A stretch of 64,000 nucleotides of DNA. Origin: Thuidium tamariscinum (lineage: Eukaryota > Streptophyta > Bryopsida > Hypnales > Thuidiaceae). The stretch's first letter is position 1. Every line of letters starts with the position of its first letter. The notes below the pieces were generated by a model. The model was not told the origin of the DNA. It worked only from the letters and a program-made list of their open reading frames with translations, and ran no database searches. This document shows positions 1 through 12,857 of the stretch, piece after piece. Location of the stretch: contig OX344751.2 of NCBI GenBank assembly GCA_947034885.2, positions 14,012,001 to 14,076,000 on the forward strand. Reading direction: 5' to 3'. The position numbers were made by a program, and so were the translations under genes.

Positions 1-3000
1 TATGAGACAAAAAACTAAAAATGGGGGAAAACGGGGGAAAAAATCCACAGGAACTTGGAATTTTTTAAAAATGTTTTTTCCTTTTAGAGTATATGTTTTT
101 TCTAGATGGGGAGCTTTGATTCATTCCATTTAGATGAATAATGTGAAAGTTATGAAGCTTCTTATTTTGCAGGCAATGAGAGCAACTTCTTTGAAAAAAC
201 ATTTTCTTTAACTTTGAAAGCCAACATATTTCAATTTTTACGATGAGAAATCATGAAATTTGTACCTCATGATCTAAGACAAGTTTAAAACAAGATCCTA
301 CAGTTAGATTTTTAGAAAAAGTATTTTTCTTATGTTGTAGGTAAATGTAGCAGAAGTGGCAATTTTGAGTGGTTTTGGACAGAAAGATGGTCTTGGGACA
401 TAAGGTATTAATGTGTAACATTGTTGCTTATCAATAAGTATTAAAATGTGTCATATACATAGGTATTGCACATAGAGGAAAAAAAATATAAGCCCACAGA
501 GTTCCACTCTATGTTTATATCTAAGAGGCACAAATTTGATTTCTAGAGTTGATTTTGAATTAGATTTTAGTGCAAATTTTTGGACTAGATAGGGGAAGTT
601 AAAAATATATCCATTGAAGTAAGAACTTGAAATGGAAATGTTCTAGTTCAAATGCTAATATCTTGTAATATACATTGTCAAAATTGAAAGATCACTTGTA
701 TACATTTTTGTACCATTGTTTTACAATAGCCTACACTTACATATATTGAGAACAATAAATTGTAAAGATTGTTGCACTTAACATTGGAAATAAAGAATTT
801 GAAAAAAATGACCAAGGATTTCAAAGACTCTCGCACTTCTATTACATATTTAACCATTGAATTTTACAATAACGTACTTTAAAAAAGTTTGAAAAGTAAA
901 GTAACCCTAAGATCACCTCCATATGGCATAATGTACCATTTTCCATAACAAAAATTTATTAATAATCCTTTGAATAATAGAAATTCAAATTGTAGAGGAA
1001 AGAAAAGGAAAACATCACCTCATAGTGGGAATAAATGTTGTACTCTTGAATGTGACGTTCAACAATTGAAGGGAACGTCACTGATGGTAGGCACATTTCT
1101 TGGAAGGGCATATGTTATAAGAGTGTACATCCTTTTCAAAATCTGAAGATTGTCCTTCATAGGGGTCTCTTTTGAGTCTATGACTTCGGCGATGTGGCAT
1201 AGGAGCCCCCTCATTGCTTATTTCTTGTACTATATTGGATTTCCTCTAATGTAGAGTAATCTGCCTTTTAACCCGACATTCTGCAATCACTAAAAATTGA
1301 ATGAAGTCATTTTAACCTACAAAGGAGCAGAGGTCCAACTTTGAGGAACAAATGAATACAAATACAATCGAAGCATATTGAAATGTAATTTTGAATCCTT
1401 CAATGTTTTAGAAGAATTGTTTGTATGTTCTAAAATTTCTAATGTTGAAGTTTGAAGGCATTCTTTCCATTAGAAACCACTTGAAATTGCCAAAAAATTT
1501 AAAGTTTTCAAAAACCAAAGCTTTTTCGTGTTTGGATATGAAACTATAAGATTTTGTCAAAACTAATGTATGAATATATCGAATGAATTTTAGAAAGTTT
1601 CAATATGGACATTGCTAAATATTTAAATAGAAAGTTAAGAAGAATGTAGTTTTTTCCAAACAACTTTCCTACATTTTGTGCACCTTGTTTGACAACCATT
1701 TCTCATGAATTGTCCAAGTAGTATTTGAACTTCGTAGACCATATTCTTTTCCTATGCCTTCTTTGAAATTAAATGATATTTTCAATCATTTTTTACAATT
1801 TTCTACCTCTTTGAATATCTTAGGAAAATGCAACAACCATTAAATGCATTGAAGCTTGCCTACATTCCATTTTATTCCTTCAAGGGTGCAAAGGAATTGA
1901 AGGATTAAGATTTAAATGCTATAGATCTTCAAAACTTTGACTTACAAATGTTCTACAATGTTACAAATATTTATAGGTGTGCTATTCCAAAAGGACCATT
2001 TAAATTTTAAAAAAGAGCCTTACAAAACAACTTCAATAAACAAAAAAATTTCAAACATCACTAAAATTAGAATTCATATTGTTGAAATTCATCCTTTACA
2101 TCCTAAAAATTCATGATTTGAAGTAGTGGACTTTGATTGTTTTGTAAAAAGCAAAAGTTAAGTAAAAAATTGATTATATCATTAGCTAAGCGAGTGAACA
2201 ACATTGTATGTATTGGTTTAAATGATTAATTAGTACAATACATAAAAGCTCCCATATGAAAACTCCAGAGATCCTAAAACAAACTTGAACCCAATTTGGG
2301 CTTCTTAGTCATAAAAGCATTAAAAGAAAAAAATTCTTCTCAAAATTAGAATCATTCAGTCAACAATCAATTTAATACTTTAAATTTCATTTCAATATAT
2401 ACTTATGAATACAATCTCATCTAAGAACATGGATATAATCTAATAATAAGAGAGTAAATAATTACCTTCAATCTCTTTAACACATATTTTAAAACTATTA
2501 ATTGAAGTTGAATTTTTAAAACATCATCACAATGTGTACTATATCCCTAGTGATGTAGGGGTTCAATTAAACTTTCTAGCTTCTCTTGACTTCCTAATTT
2601 ACTAGCAATTTTTTAAATAAAAAATTATGTAATTTAAAAGATAGAGTCTAATTTTTTTGTAGGAAATTGTATAGAGTTTATGAAATTTCAATTACATGTA
2701 AAGTACGTGAATGTAAAAGTTTGCCTTAACAACTAGGAATCAAACAAGTTTAGCTTAGTACATTGAGTACATAAATGTAGATAAGTGATTTGATGTAAAT
2801 GATAAGATGAACACGAGGAAAATATACAAGGACTTCACATAGAATATTCACTTAGCTAAAACTTGAGTGACTTGCTTTGATAAACTTTTGTGAACTCCTT
2901 CCCTAAAATGAAATGGCATTAAAATACAAACTAAATCATTAGGTATTGAAACTACATTTTACTTTTAATTGTTTCACTTTTAATTTAGTTTAAATTAGCT

Positions 3001-3220
3001 GTTGGTGCTTGCTTTGCTAAGCAAACATTTATTTAGATACTTGCTTTATTATTATATTAGTGTATTGACATTCTTAAATTTAAAATCTTAACAAATATGT
3101 TACTTCATGGTATGTTTAGACATAATATGTGAATTGTTGTAGCAAATTTTGAATTTTTTTTAATCATTTGGTAATAGCAATAGAACATTGACATCATAAA
3201 AATTCAAAGTTTGCAAAATC
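1..3220. other. AT-rich intergenic DNA, nothing recognised
   Basis: This stretch has no open reading frame of useful length on either strand, no recognisable protein similarity and no clear terminal inverted repeats that I could pair. It consists of A/T-rich DNA with many short A and T runs. Very old transposon debris is possible but cannot be shown by eye. Confidence 0.5.
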
Positions 3221-3320
3221 TTTGAAATGCAATGAAGTTTGGAGCCAAAATAAGCACCCCAAATGCCACCTCTCTAATATCACCATATCAATTCACTCTA
3301 ATATCAATTCTTTTGAGCAA

Positions 3321-3478
3321 CCATTGTATATTTGTAACATCATAGAGTTTGAAGAATTTGAAGATGTCATATTACACAAGCCATTGTATTATTGTAATAA
3401 TATAGAATTTAAAATTTTAATATTACACACACCATTTTATTATTGTAATTATATAGAATTTAAAAATGTGATATTATA
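3321..3478 (+). repeat. Imperfect ~51-60 bp tandem repeat, three units
   Basis: Three units start at about 3321, 3381 and 3432, each beginning with a CCATTGTATTATTGTAAT-like string followed by ATAGAATTTAAAA and ATATTACA. The unit spacing is 60 and then 51 bp. A short open frame across it (3222-3479) translates to a repeated 17-20 residue phrase (LYYCN.IEFK..IL). I read that frame as a by-product of the repeat and not as a gene. Confidence 0.6.
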
Positions 3479-3479
3479 G

Positions 3480-4851
3480 AGGTCCTTGTGATTTTAGTAT
3501 TCTAATTAAAAGTCCATTTGATTTATTTTATACAAATAATAAACACACTTTTACTTTTATTTTGAGTAGGAAGTTAGTATAAAAAGAACATACTTCCAAT
3601 GGTCTTATACATTTTCTATTCTTCTTTATATATCTATAAAGGTTGTTATATATTATTTAGATGTTTAGGCTTCTTCTTTTTTGTCAATTGGTATATAAGA
3701 TATTTGAGTAAGATGTATAGCTTCTAAACATTATTCTTCAAAATAATGTTTTATCTTAATATACATCTCTTATAATATTTATAGAACAATTTGATTCATA
3801 AAGAATTGAATGAATATTTAATAATATTATAATGACTTCATAGTATTTATTGAGAAGAAGAAGTTGGGACTTAAGGCAAATTTCAGAATTTCATGTACAC
3901 TCTTTACCATGAAGTACAATTATCAAATTCCCTAACTTGAATTTTTTTTTGTGATGTTGAATCTAGATGTCTTACTAAAATAAAGTAAGTGATAATTCAA
4001 GGAAATTGGCTATTCATATGATGAGGGAATGAGTAGATTGTACAATTATGGCTTTCATATCGAGAATTCTATTGTAAATAAATTTATTTTAAATGGATAT
4101 TCTTGGCGTTCAACTTGTCAATTTAGGACTTAGATTGAAGTTGAGAATGATCTTCACGGAAGAGGGAGAGGAGCATTGCATTAGCGTACGTAGCGGTGTT
4201 TTCACTCATCTGGGTTCTTCTAGGGTTCAAAAAGTTTTTTTTCCCTAATTTTACCAAGTAGTTGCGTTTCTGTACTGAGATAATTGTATTTGTGAACCAG
4301 TTGTGCAAGCACATGAAGTTGAACTTCAATCCGCCTCTCTGTGGAAAATGTGAGGTATCAATTTGAACTCCTTTGCAAGAATTAGCAAAATTTGCCAGTC
4401 AGTCGTCATTGTTTTTCAATCTTAGTTTTTTGTCGGTACAAAAATTTCTATTCAATTTTAAATTCCAGTTTCTCTCTTTCGTTGGAAGAAATTCTAGACC
4501 CTAGAATTCTTTGTTCCCCTATTGCTGAACTCTTGGAGAACATTGGTTTTGCACGATGATGGAAATTCTATTTTCTAGAGTTCGAAGTCTTTTTCAAGGG
4601 TTTAGGATGCGGGATTTTCTGATTTGTCTTGTTGCTCTCCTAATTATAAGTGGATGTCTCGCTTTGTTTTCCTCCAATCAAATAACAAAGGTTTTTTCTT
4701 CACCTTATTGAGCATTGATAGGGCTTCTATTGAGCACCGGTAGTTAATGAGTTTGGGGATGACTAATCATCTCTCTATTCTAAGGAATGGATGACTAACA
4801 TGTTTGCATCAACATGAGTGCAGTGACAAATCACAAGCTTCCTCTAGTATC
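3480..4851. other. Non-coding stretch before the transposase relic
   Basis: No gene is recognised here. From about 4100 the composition becomes more balanced (pyrimidine-rich runs such as those at 4460-4510), as expected for the leader and promoter part of the relic that follows. I could not identify the left terminus of that element, so the boundary of the transposon is unknown. Confidence 0.35.
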
Positions 4852-7800
4852 ATGTCTAGACGAAGGCGAAGAAAGATTCAGTGCCCTTGTTGAACATGTG
4901 TGAGCGCAAGAGGAAGATTAGTGAAGGTGTCAACTGCAACAGAGCACTTGCGAATGCAAAATGCCGTTGATCGTGTCCTTCATCAATTTGATGGGAGGGA
5001 AGTGGACGGGAATGAAGCACAAGAAGATTTAACCCAAGAAGAAAATAATGAGGTCAATGACCAAACTAGTGAAGAACACTTTGAGGTGACTAATTCTTTT
5101 ACTTAAGTTTCTCATTTCTAATAGGATAAATGTCGATCAAAACATCTAGGGTAGTTGAATTTGTGTTTTTATTTGTCGCTCATTGAATGAATGATTTTTG
5201 GATTTGTGCTACAATATGGTTGGGAGGCACAAGACTTTGAGCCTCAACCTCAGTGTAGTCGGGAGATTAATAGTGAGAGAGGAAACGTTACTTTGGAGGA
5301 AGCCATATTGAATCAGATAATATATGTTCAATCGCAGTGTGACAAATATGGAGCAAGCATTGGTTTGCAAGATTTTCTTGTCAATGAGTTTGTAGGAGGG
5401 TTTAGTTCACAAAATCTGGCTGCAAGAGAATTGGATTTTAACCAGCAACCCTTGGGATTACTGATGTCTCAACTACCAGAAGGATGGGATAGAACCCTAA
5501 ATGGTTGCGCACTTCCAGATTCATGGATGAAATTGATGCACTTGTACTTACAACTTGGAATGGTGTTGCCAAAAAGACGGAGAATATGTGTTGGGACAAT
5601 GGAACATGAACATGAAGGATTGATTTTGAAACCAAGTGAAGAAGATTGTTACAAATCTGGCAGAATCCTACAATGTCACGTCCACGGAGTGAATCTACGA
5701 GATTGTGTAGAGTGCTGCGAGAAGTGTCCAACGTGCAAACAAGTGAGTAAACATACCAAAGCATTTGATTATCTACCGATTGGGCTTCAGTTAGCCTTGA
5801 TTATGCAGTCATCTGTATTTTGCTATGAGATTTTAGAGATGTGGAAAAATAATCAAATTTGGTTGGGGAAGACTGTAGATGACGTTGTCAATCCCATAAA
5901 AAAACTTTTGGGATGGTTCAAAAGGTCTGAATAAATCAAGACTTTTGGAACCCAGCTACAAAGTGGGAGCTACCAATGGTTTGCTCAGAGTGCAAAACAT
6001 GCCATAAAGCATTTCCAAGGAAGTGTGAAGAATTATTGGATCCAAGAAACTGGGATGAAAGCTTACAAACTTACAAGTTTGTTTGCAGAAAATGTCGACA
6101 TTCTATTGTTGCACCCAAACAGATGCTTCAGGTAGTACTGAATTACTTGAATCTCTCATATTCTTCTGTTTAGTTATGTAGTTAGTTTTGCAATGGATCT
6201 ATTTTGTTGTCCTTCTGGATCTCAATTGTTTTAGGCATCTAGGGGATTAAGACTAAGAGTTAATTGATTTGTTTTTAGGGCGATCCACGGAATATTGCTC
6301 TTGTAGCCCATTGGGACGGCTTTCAAGCGACTCGCCATACAACAAGGAGTTGTTGGGTAGTAGAAGTTTAAATTCTGAACAGTGGGAAATACAGTAGCCT
6401 TAAAATTCTTCTAGTCTTATTCATTCCCTTATATTCACTGGAAGAGGCTATTCTTACAAGAATTAAAAAAGCTAAAACTCTATTTCTCCAACCTTTGGTA
6501 GATGAGTTAGAAAATTTATTTTTGACAGGTTTCCATGCAAACTTTGCACACCTTCTTCAATTAATTAGTAGACATCTTTGTCCAAATATGGAGACCGTTA
6601 TTTTGAGGGTGATGCTAATGATGTTCACGGGCGACCATCCAATACAAACCAAAATTGGGATGTTAAAGTCAACCAGGATGAATCCATGTCGAAGGTGCAT
6701 ATGCTACTCTTCCCTTCAAAATAGCCACTATGTGTATGGGAATAATAGGAAACAAATATTGAATCCTCCGCATCAGCGTTCTTCTAACGAGATCTTCGCT
6801 ACCATGAGGAGATGGAAACGAGCACCAAGTGCACTAGAAAAAGAAGAAACATTGCAGGAAGGAGGTATCTCAGGTGAATCAATTTTATGGAGGCTGTTCC
6901 ATTTGTATGATTTTGACATTAGTTTGGACCTAGTTTTTGATGTCATGCACATCACTAGTTTGAACCTCTTCAAAAATTATATTGCAAAATTATTTTCTGA
7001 AATGAAGGAGGTTGGAGCGAATGTGGAAGAGGTGAAACAGACATGTCTGGCCGTTTCCAGGGAACGGCTTTACGAGATGAAACAAGGAAGATGGCCAAAT
7101 AGTCCTACTGAATTTTATACAATGTATATGGTAGAAGAAGGTCAGTTGTTTGTCCAATGGATTCTTCCGCATCTTTTAAATGTGGTTCATGGCTTGATCT
7201 CATATTGAAGACAACAATTGGGGCTTCTCTTGGTAGACATTAGCCATTACTTCTTCAATCATACTAGAGTTCACGGTTGGTCACCACAAGACATTGAGGT
7301 GGTGAAAGGATTGTTTCATTCTTGGAGGGTGCTATCTGAAGAACTGGATGGGCCTAATGGAGCCCCTTTGGAGCATATAGCTGGTGAGTCTTGCACTTTT
7401 GTTTTTACAGCTTCAAACTTTTGAATTCTATCTAAATGCTTTGAACCTACTAATTATTAAGTGTCTTTTCATATGCAGGGGCATGTCTTATTCTTGAAGA
7501 TATTTTGCGATTTGGACCTAGTGATATTTATTGGTGCTATTCATATGAAAGGCTAGTTTCTAAATTCCATAGAATTCCAACCAACAGCAAGGAGATGGAA
7601 ATATCATACATTCAGTATTTTTCACGAGAGATTTTTGCAACCGTGAGGAGGCAGCTTGCTGTTGAAGGGGACGGTCTTTCAAGTCAGCAAAGGAACTTAA
7701 TTCTAATCCACAATTTCCTTATTCTTCCTGAGGGGATGCACAGTGATGTGGAAGATCAAGGTACTTGCAGGAATTGGCATTCGAGGTGTGTAATCCAAGT

Positions 7801-8431
7801 CCCCAGCATTGAGAAGGCCATTGAACTTTGGGATTGCATTAAAAAGATTTCTTCAAATGCTTGCCATTTGACATCTTCTTCAAAGGTCATTCTTATAGGT
7901 CGAAAAGATATTAATCGTGAAACTATGCCTTCTGAGTACGAGAAATACGTGCGGTGGTATTTGAGTGGGAAGGGTATCCTCGGACATTGGAACAACCATG
8001 AGTGGAATTCCCGAATGAAAGAAGTGAAGCTGGTGCTCCTCTCTGGAAAGCTCTATAAGAGTGGATGTATGGTAGTTGTAGACAAAGACTTGGACTGCGC
8101 TACACCTTACAAGGCCAAAATTAGGAAGTTGTTCACTCATGACTTTTGTGGTGAGATTTGAGTTTTTTTCTCTGCAGATTATTACTTGCATTTGCAAGAT
8201 GAAGAAGATACTATACAAATGGATCTTGTGGATGAAATTACGAGCATGAATGTTGTATTAAATAATCAGATGTTTCTTTTTGACAACACTTGCATTCGAC
8301 CAATGGAATCAATCATTTGCAAGTTTATGAAAGTTCCATGTCCAAGACAAATAGGAGAACACTATAGCATTGCTTATGCAACAGAGGATTTGGAGGCACG
8401 GAACAAAGTACATTTTCATATTGAAGAATAG
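4852..8431 (+). pseudogene. Degenerate Tnp2-like (CACTA/EnSpm) transposase with introns
   Basis: A run of plus-strand coding blocks reads as one broken protein. 4852-5106 starts with an Arg-rich segment and a CPC..TC cluster, interrupted by a TGA at 4891. 5208-5934 is a long block with a CxxC-rich end (CVECCEKCPTC). 5976-6130 is a second Cys-rich block (CSECKTC ... CRKC). 6495-7208 carries GDHP...K.G......PCRRC and, at about 6939, a D-V-M-H motif; both match the order of conserved blocks in Tnp2-type transposases (GDxP...PCRxC, then DxMH). 7218-7383 and 7479-8161 continue after a frameshift near 7208 and a canonical intron (GTGAGT at 7384, ATATGCAG ending at 7478). 8180-8431 looks like a last exon after CTCTGCAG. 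Stops and frameshifts make it non-functional. Family assignment is by motif order, so moderately sure. A related DDE family is the main alternative. Confidence 0.6.
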
Positions 8432-9262
8432 CATCAATGGGGCTGGTGTATATTTCCCCTTCGTCATACTACATTCCATATAGGGCAAGGTGGGCATGAT
8501 TAAGGACCATGGCCGGTATCTTGTATGTCTATTGGAAATGCTTTCCGCCAGAGTTTTTGAAATTCTCCGACATTGTGTTGGTCTGTTGTGGAGTCGTTTT
8601 CTTTTTTTACGAAGAAATGCAGCTACAGTTTCAATATTTGTTGTGAGTGGCTCTCCTACTGAGTCCATTGAAATAATGTTTTTTTTTTGTGCTTTCAAAT
8701 TTGAATAGCCAATAGAACACCTATTCACTTTGTGAGTTCTTGTAACCGCATGATTGCTTGTAAGAATCACCATGCTTGGTCAAATTGAGAATATTTTGTG
8801 TGTCTGTCCAACAAATTGGGTTGACCAAGTTGTAGCATAATCTTCTTTATCTGACAATGAGTGTGTGTATTCATGTAGAGTGTGTGTCCAACAACATCCA
8901 ATTCACGGTTGCTTCGAGTCTGGAGTTGGGAGATTAGACTGTGAAGTACTCTCAAGATGTATGGAAGAAATGCAGGAAGAAGGTGAATCAATAGGGCTAT
9001 TGCTAGCCTTGCTTTATTGGATAAATCTGATGAAGTACATGATTGAAGTCGCAGTAATTGTTTCTGCTCATGTACAGACTTTGCATGGTGTAGGAAACTT
9101 TCAGATTATGTTCCTTCTCTTCTTGTAAACTCTTCATGCAAATCTCTTTTCATGCTTTCAATACTTGTATTTGAAGTAACTAGGGTCAATGAAGGTTGGT
9201 ACGAGGTTGGCAATCTGCTTTGCTAATTAGACTATGAAATGACTAGCAAAACCCTAGTCCAT
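8432..9262. other. Region between transposase relic and sulfite reductase fragment
   Basis: Short frames occur at 8490-8708 and 8865-9128 but none resembles a known protein. This may be the 3' part of the transposon or a captured intron. I see no convincing terminal repeat here. Confidence 0.35.
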
Positions 9263-9616
9263 TGAGATTTGAAGGAGCTTCCTCCCTTTAAGTTTCAAAG
9301 CTACTTGGATTGGCATGAGCAGGTGAATGATGTTGCATACATGCTCTTTTATTGTGATGTAATTCTTTATTATACTAGGAGATTTGATTGGGAACGATGA
9401 TTATTGTACAGAGATGGCAATTTGTTTTTTGGCTTGCACGTTGAAAATGGTTGGATCAAAGATGAAGCAAAGAAGGCTCTAAGAGAGATGATTGAAAAGT
9501 ATAGACTCAATGTTCGCATTACTCCCAACCAACACATGATCTTGTGCAATATTCATACTTCATGGACGTCTTGCATCACCAAGGCGCTTCCTAATGTCAG
9601 ACTTCTAGTTCGATGA
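9263..9616 (+). pseudogene. SIR: Ferredoxin-sulfite reductase fragment (two exons and an intron)
   Basis: Two blocks match consecutive parts of plant plastid sulfite reductase (ferredoxin), the haem/iron-sulfur enzyme that reduces sulfite to sulfide. Exon-like block 9272-9322 reads KELPPFKFQSYLDWHEQ and is followed by GTGAAT. Block 9412-9610 reads DGNLFFGLHVENGWIKDEAKK and continues with the family's ITPNQ..ILCNI..SW segment. The family has HEQGDGxLFxGLHVxNGRIK at this junction, so the order and the intron position are consistent with a genomic and not a retrocopied origin. The two ends do not join in frame as written, a few family residues are changed (NGW for NGR), and no other part of the ~600-residue enzyme is visible nearby. 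I infer a gene fragment captured or stranded next to the transposase relic. Confidence 0.82.
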
Positions 9617-10952
9617 TAGAGCAACTCAATTGTGAGGATTATCGACTTTCAGGATGAGCACACTCTTCTTGTTGAGGTTTCCCTAAGGACCCACTTTTAC
9701 AAATAGAAATAGAAAAGTGTATATGAATTCCCCGAAGGTAAAATTTCATCCATGGGAAAGCATTCACGTATTCCCTGTTAGACCTAATTTACCACATGGC
9801 AAAATCATTTTCCCACTTATACTGAGGTGACAGGAGGGAAAGATCTTGAGGTTTTCCACTTGCTCAAGTGGGAAAGCCTCCTATCTCCCCTGTGCTTGTG
9901 CCTCGCAGTGATCTCAGAACAAATTCAAGGTTTTTAGCCAAATGTTCATTTTTGGAAGATTTTTGAAAATTTATACAAAGGGCATGAAAAAAAACAGAGT
10001 AGAAAATGAGCGAAATTTATCCAGTTTTGGAATCACTGGTGCCTCGTCGTGTAAAGGAATCTCATGCTAGCTATTAATTGTTGTACACTAGTGGCAATTG
10101 CAACAAGTTCAGTCCCACATTGCCTGCATGAGACTTGTGGGCGATCCAACATTTTCAATTGGAAGGTCAGCGTTTGTGCAAACGGGTATTCTTGTGCTCC
10201 TAGAACTACATGACCATTGGAAATAGTGCAAATAGTGCATTTTCATTCTGTCTCAATAGATATTCATAACTTAAAATAATGTGCATGTGCCTTTGCCACA
10301 GCCAAAACAAAAGTAAAATTAATTTTGTGATTTCTTAGAACCAAAAATAACTCAAAAATTCATAACTTTCTTAGTGAGAGTTGGCATGCCATGAAATAAA
10401 GCCTGCACACCCCTCCTCACTGAGGCTTTCCGAATTCCGATAGTACCAAAAATACAACTAGAGGATGCATGGTCCAAGAGATCTCAACAAAACAAACAAA
10501 ACAAAACAAACAACCTTCCTTAAGGTATAGATTTTCTCTCTCCTTATTGCCTACTACCTATAGAGAAGAATTTTCTCAAGAATGAAAACTAAATTTTCTG
10601 GAATGGTTTTTTTCCACTACTTTGTCAAAGCAATTTCCCACTATAAAACTCTGTTAAGAATGTAACCTCAAAACACAATACTAAAACAAATTTAAATTAA
10701 GAAGGTTCAAAGCCAAATGATCTAGTCTTGCCACGTGGCAAAAACTTCTTTTATTTAGTGTAGATGTGGATATCTTTCAAACTTTTTAGCTAGAATTATT
10801 GAAATTTATTCTACACATCTTCATGCTAGGTAGGTATAACATTATATTGGTTTAGATGCTTACAAATAATAATTTCTATACATGTTTAATCTTTGCAATA
10901 CAACTCTAGAGCAAATTTTAGTATTTCTTTGCAATAAAAATGCATGGGTCTT
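9617..10952. other. Non-coding DNA, nothing recognised
   Basis: No coding sequence or paired terminal repeat was seen. An A/C run (AACAAAACAAACAAAACAAA-like, near 10486-10512) is simple sequence. The right end of the transposase element may lie here but I could not place it. Confidence 0.35.
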
Positions 10953-11607
10953 AGGTGATTTCAAAAAACACCTGTTAGTTTTGTTGCATTTTTACAATAC
11001 TCTTGCCACTTCAGCACTTCTAGAGTACTTTAAAATTAAAAAAATAATTTTTAAATTAAAAAATATAGACAATGTATACACCTATAAAATGAAGGTCACT
11101 ACCAAAGGAAAATTATAGAAAAATTCTCTAAGTACGAGAACTAGTTAAGTGCCAAATCTCAAGACAATAGATTTTTTGATGTTTTAATTAATGAAAATAG
11201 GAAAATAAAAATTGAATAAAAAATAAAAATTTCACATTTGAAATAACTTTATTGAGATGGTCATCCACCAAAATAACCACCAAAATTATTTCTTACATGT
11301 TTCAAAATGCAAGTAGGAAGAGGCTCATTTCTTCTAAATTTTAGCTTAAAATTTATTAAGCTAGGTGATCAATAGTACTTAAAAAAAATCCTAAGTTGGC
11401 AAGTGTGACATATAATTGGGGACTATTTTTGGATAATAAAATACTTTGAAAAAATTCCAAGAAATTAGTTAAGGTATACATTATTTACAAGTACCTTATC
11501 TATAAGTTTCAAGTCATTTGGAGACAAAATGAAAATTTTATAGCCAAGAATCTAATCAACTAGAAGCATGTGATAGAAAATAGTGCAAGTGTTTCATGCA
11601 ATCACCC
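10953..11607. mobile_element. Diverged MITE, GGGTNATTGCAAGAAA family
   Basis: The right end at 11583-11607 (AAGTGTTTCATGCAATCACCC) is a close match to the right ends of the three better copies at 42118, 48053 and 62513. The left end at 10953 (AGGTGATTTCAAAAAACACC) is a diverged version of their left end. The 4-bp flanks are TCTT and TCCT, three of four identical. The length of 655 bp is near that of the 731- and 745-bp copies. No coding capacity. Confidence 0.5.
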
Positions 11608-11692
11608 TCCTTCACCATTAGGAAAATTTTAAATCCTCAAAAAGATCCTCAAGAATTGACATGCAAAGCTATTTATTGAAGTTAGAGGGGTA

Positions 11693-12018
11693 GGGTGATT
11701 GCAAGAAACACTTGTCCTATTTTGTATCACATCTTGTATGCTAATTTGTTTTTAGCCATAACTTCTCTGTTTTGGATCCAAATGACTCAAGATTTATAAG
11801 GAAGGTACTCATGACTATCATACACCTTCCCCAATGTTTTGATAATTTTTAGAAATAGTTTACTATCCCAAAATAGACCAATTTGGAGGTTTTAAGTGTT
11901 GTTTAGAATTTGCAAAAACAAATTTTGAGCTGAAATTTGGTTGGGATGGTCTTTCTAGTGGACTTTTAACTTCAAAGTTTTTTTGACACCACATTTGGGT
12001 GCCTTGGGCATTTAGGGG
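11693..12018. mobile_element. Unpaired MITE left end running into a TTAA-element right end
   Basis: At 11693 a good left terminus of the GGGTNATTGCAAGAAA family appears (GGGTGATTGCAAGAAACACT) with no matching right terminus downstream. At about 11968-12018 the sequence instead matches the right end of the elements at 14207 and 61957 (GGTGCCTTGGGCATTTAGGG, followed by TTAA at 12019-12022). Both elements are therefore partial, probably through deletion between them. Confidence 0.45.
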
Positions 12019-12278
12019 TTAACCAAGTGCATTCTGGCCCCAATGCTTTTAGTGATTTTTTATATTTGATCTCATAGTGCATTTTTCATATGATGGTCTT
12101 TCTATAGGTGACAACAATGCAATGTGACAAAAAGTGGCGTACCACCCAGGACAATTAATTAGCCCCCCCTCTTCTCTCAAAAAATTTACAAGCCATTGAT
12201 TTTAAAAAACAAAACAACTTACCTTTGTAATCATCGTTGATTTCTTGAAAATTTCCAAGCCATTGATCATGTAAGATA

Positions 12279-12507
12279 CACTAGAAGAAAACCATGTTGA
12301 AATCCGTGAAATCACGTCATGTAGTTTGTATTGGGTTCCTGTTTCAAAACGTAGTCAAAATGCAGTGAAAACACAAAAAACCGCAGAAAAAGCATTTTTC
12401 TGCGTTTTTTTGTGTTTTCACTGCATTTTGACTACGTTTTGAAACAGGAACCCAACACAAACTACATGACGTGATTTCACTGATTTCAACATGGTTTTCT
12501 TCTAGTG
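12279..12507. mobile_element. CACTA-type palindromic MITE with 3-bp TSD
   Basis: The element begins CACTAGAAGAAAACCATGTT and ends with its reverse complement AACATGGTTTTCTTCTAGTG. Almost the whole 229 bp is one inverted repeat around a centre near 12393. The target duplication is ATA (12276-12278 and 12508-12510). CACTA termini with a 3-bp duplication define the EnSpm/CACTA class. It has no coding sequence, so it would depend on a transposase elsewhere. Transcribed, it would fold into an almost perfect long hairpin. Confidence 0.9.
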
Positions 12508-12526
12508 ATATAATCTGAACCGTTCA

Positions 12527-12650
12527 GATTTGAATACGGATACGGATACCCTACATGTATTATACGGATTATATTGATACGGTCCAAATACGAATACATG
12601 TATAGGTACAGATATGAATACAGATACGAATACAGATATAGGAACACATG
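12527..12650. repeat. Degenerate ATACGG/ATACAGAT microsatellite
   Basis: Repeated GAATACGGATACGGATACC-like and GAATACAGATAC strings alternate irregularly, immediately after the CACTA MITE. The short minus-strand frame across it (Tyr/Ser/Leu repeats) is a repeat artefact. Confidence 0.6.
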
Positions 12651-12857
12651 TCCCATAATGTTTGTCAATCAAGTTGGTTTCAAGAAATTATAAGAGGAGA
12701 GAGGGGGGGAGGGAAATGAAGATTTAAAAGTTTAAAAGTTTAAAATTTTTTGGAGTGTATAGTGATTGTAGACCCCAAAAAAATTAAAATTTTTAAATTT
12801 TAAATTCTTTGGCCTATAAGAACATGCCAAGTGTACTAAATCCAAATTAAAATTTTA

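Noticed and set aside
3222-3479. 85-codon open frame with repeated phrases
   Set aside because: The repetition follows a DNA tandem repeat, there is no family resemblance, and composition is AT-driven.
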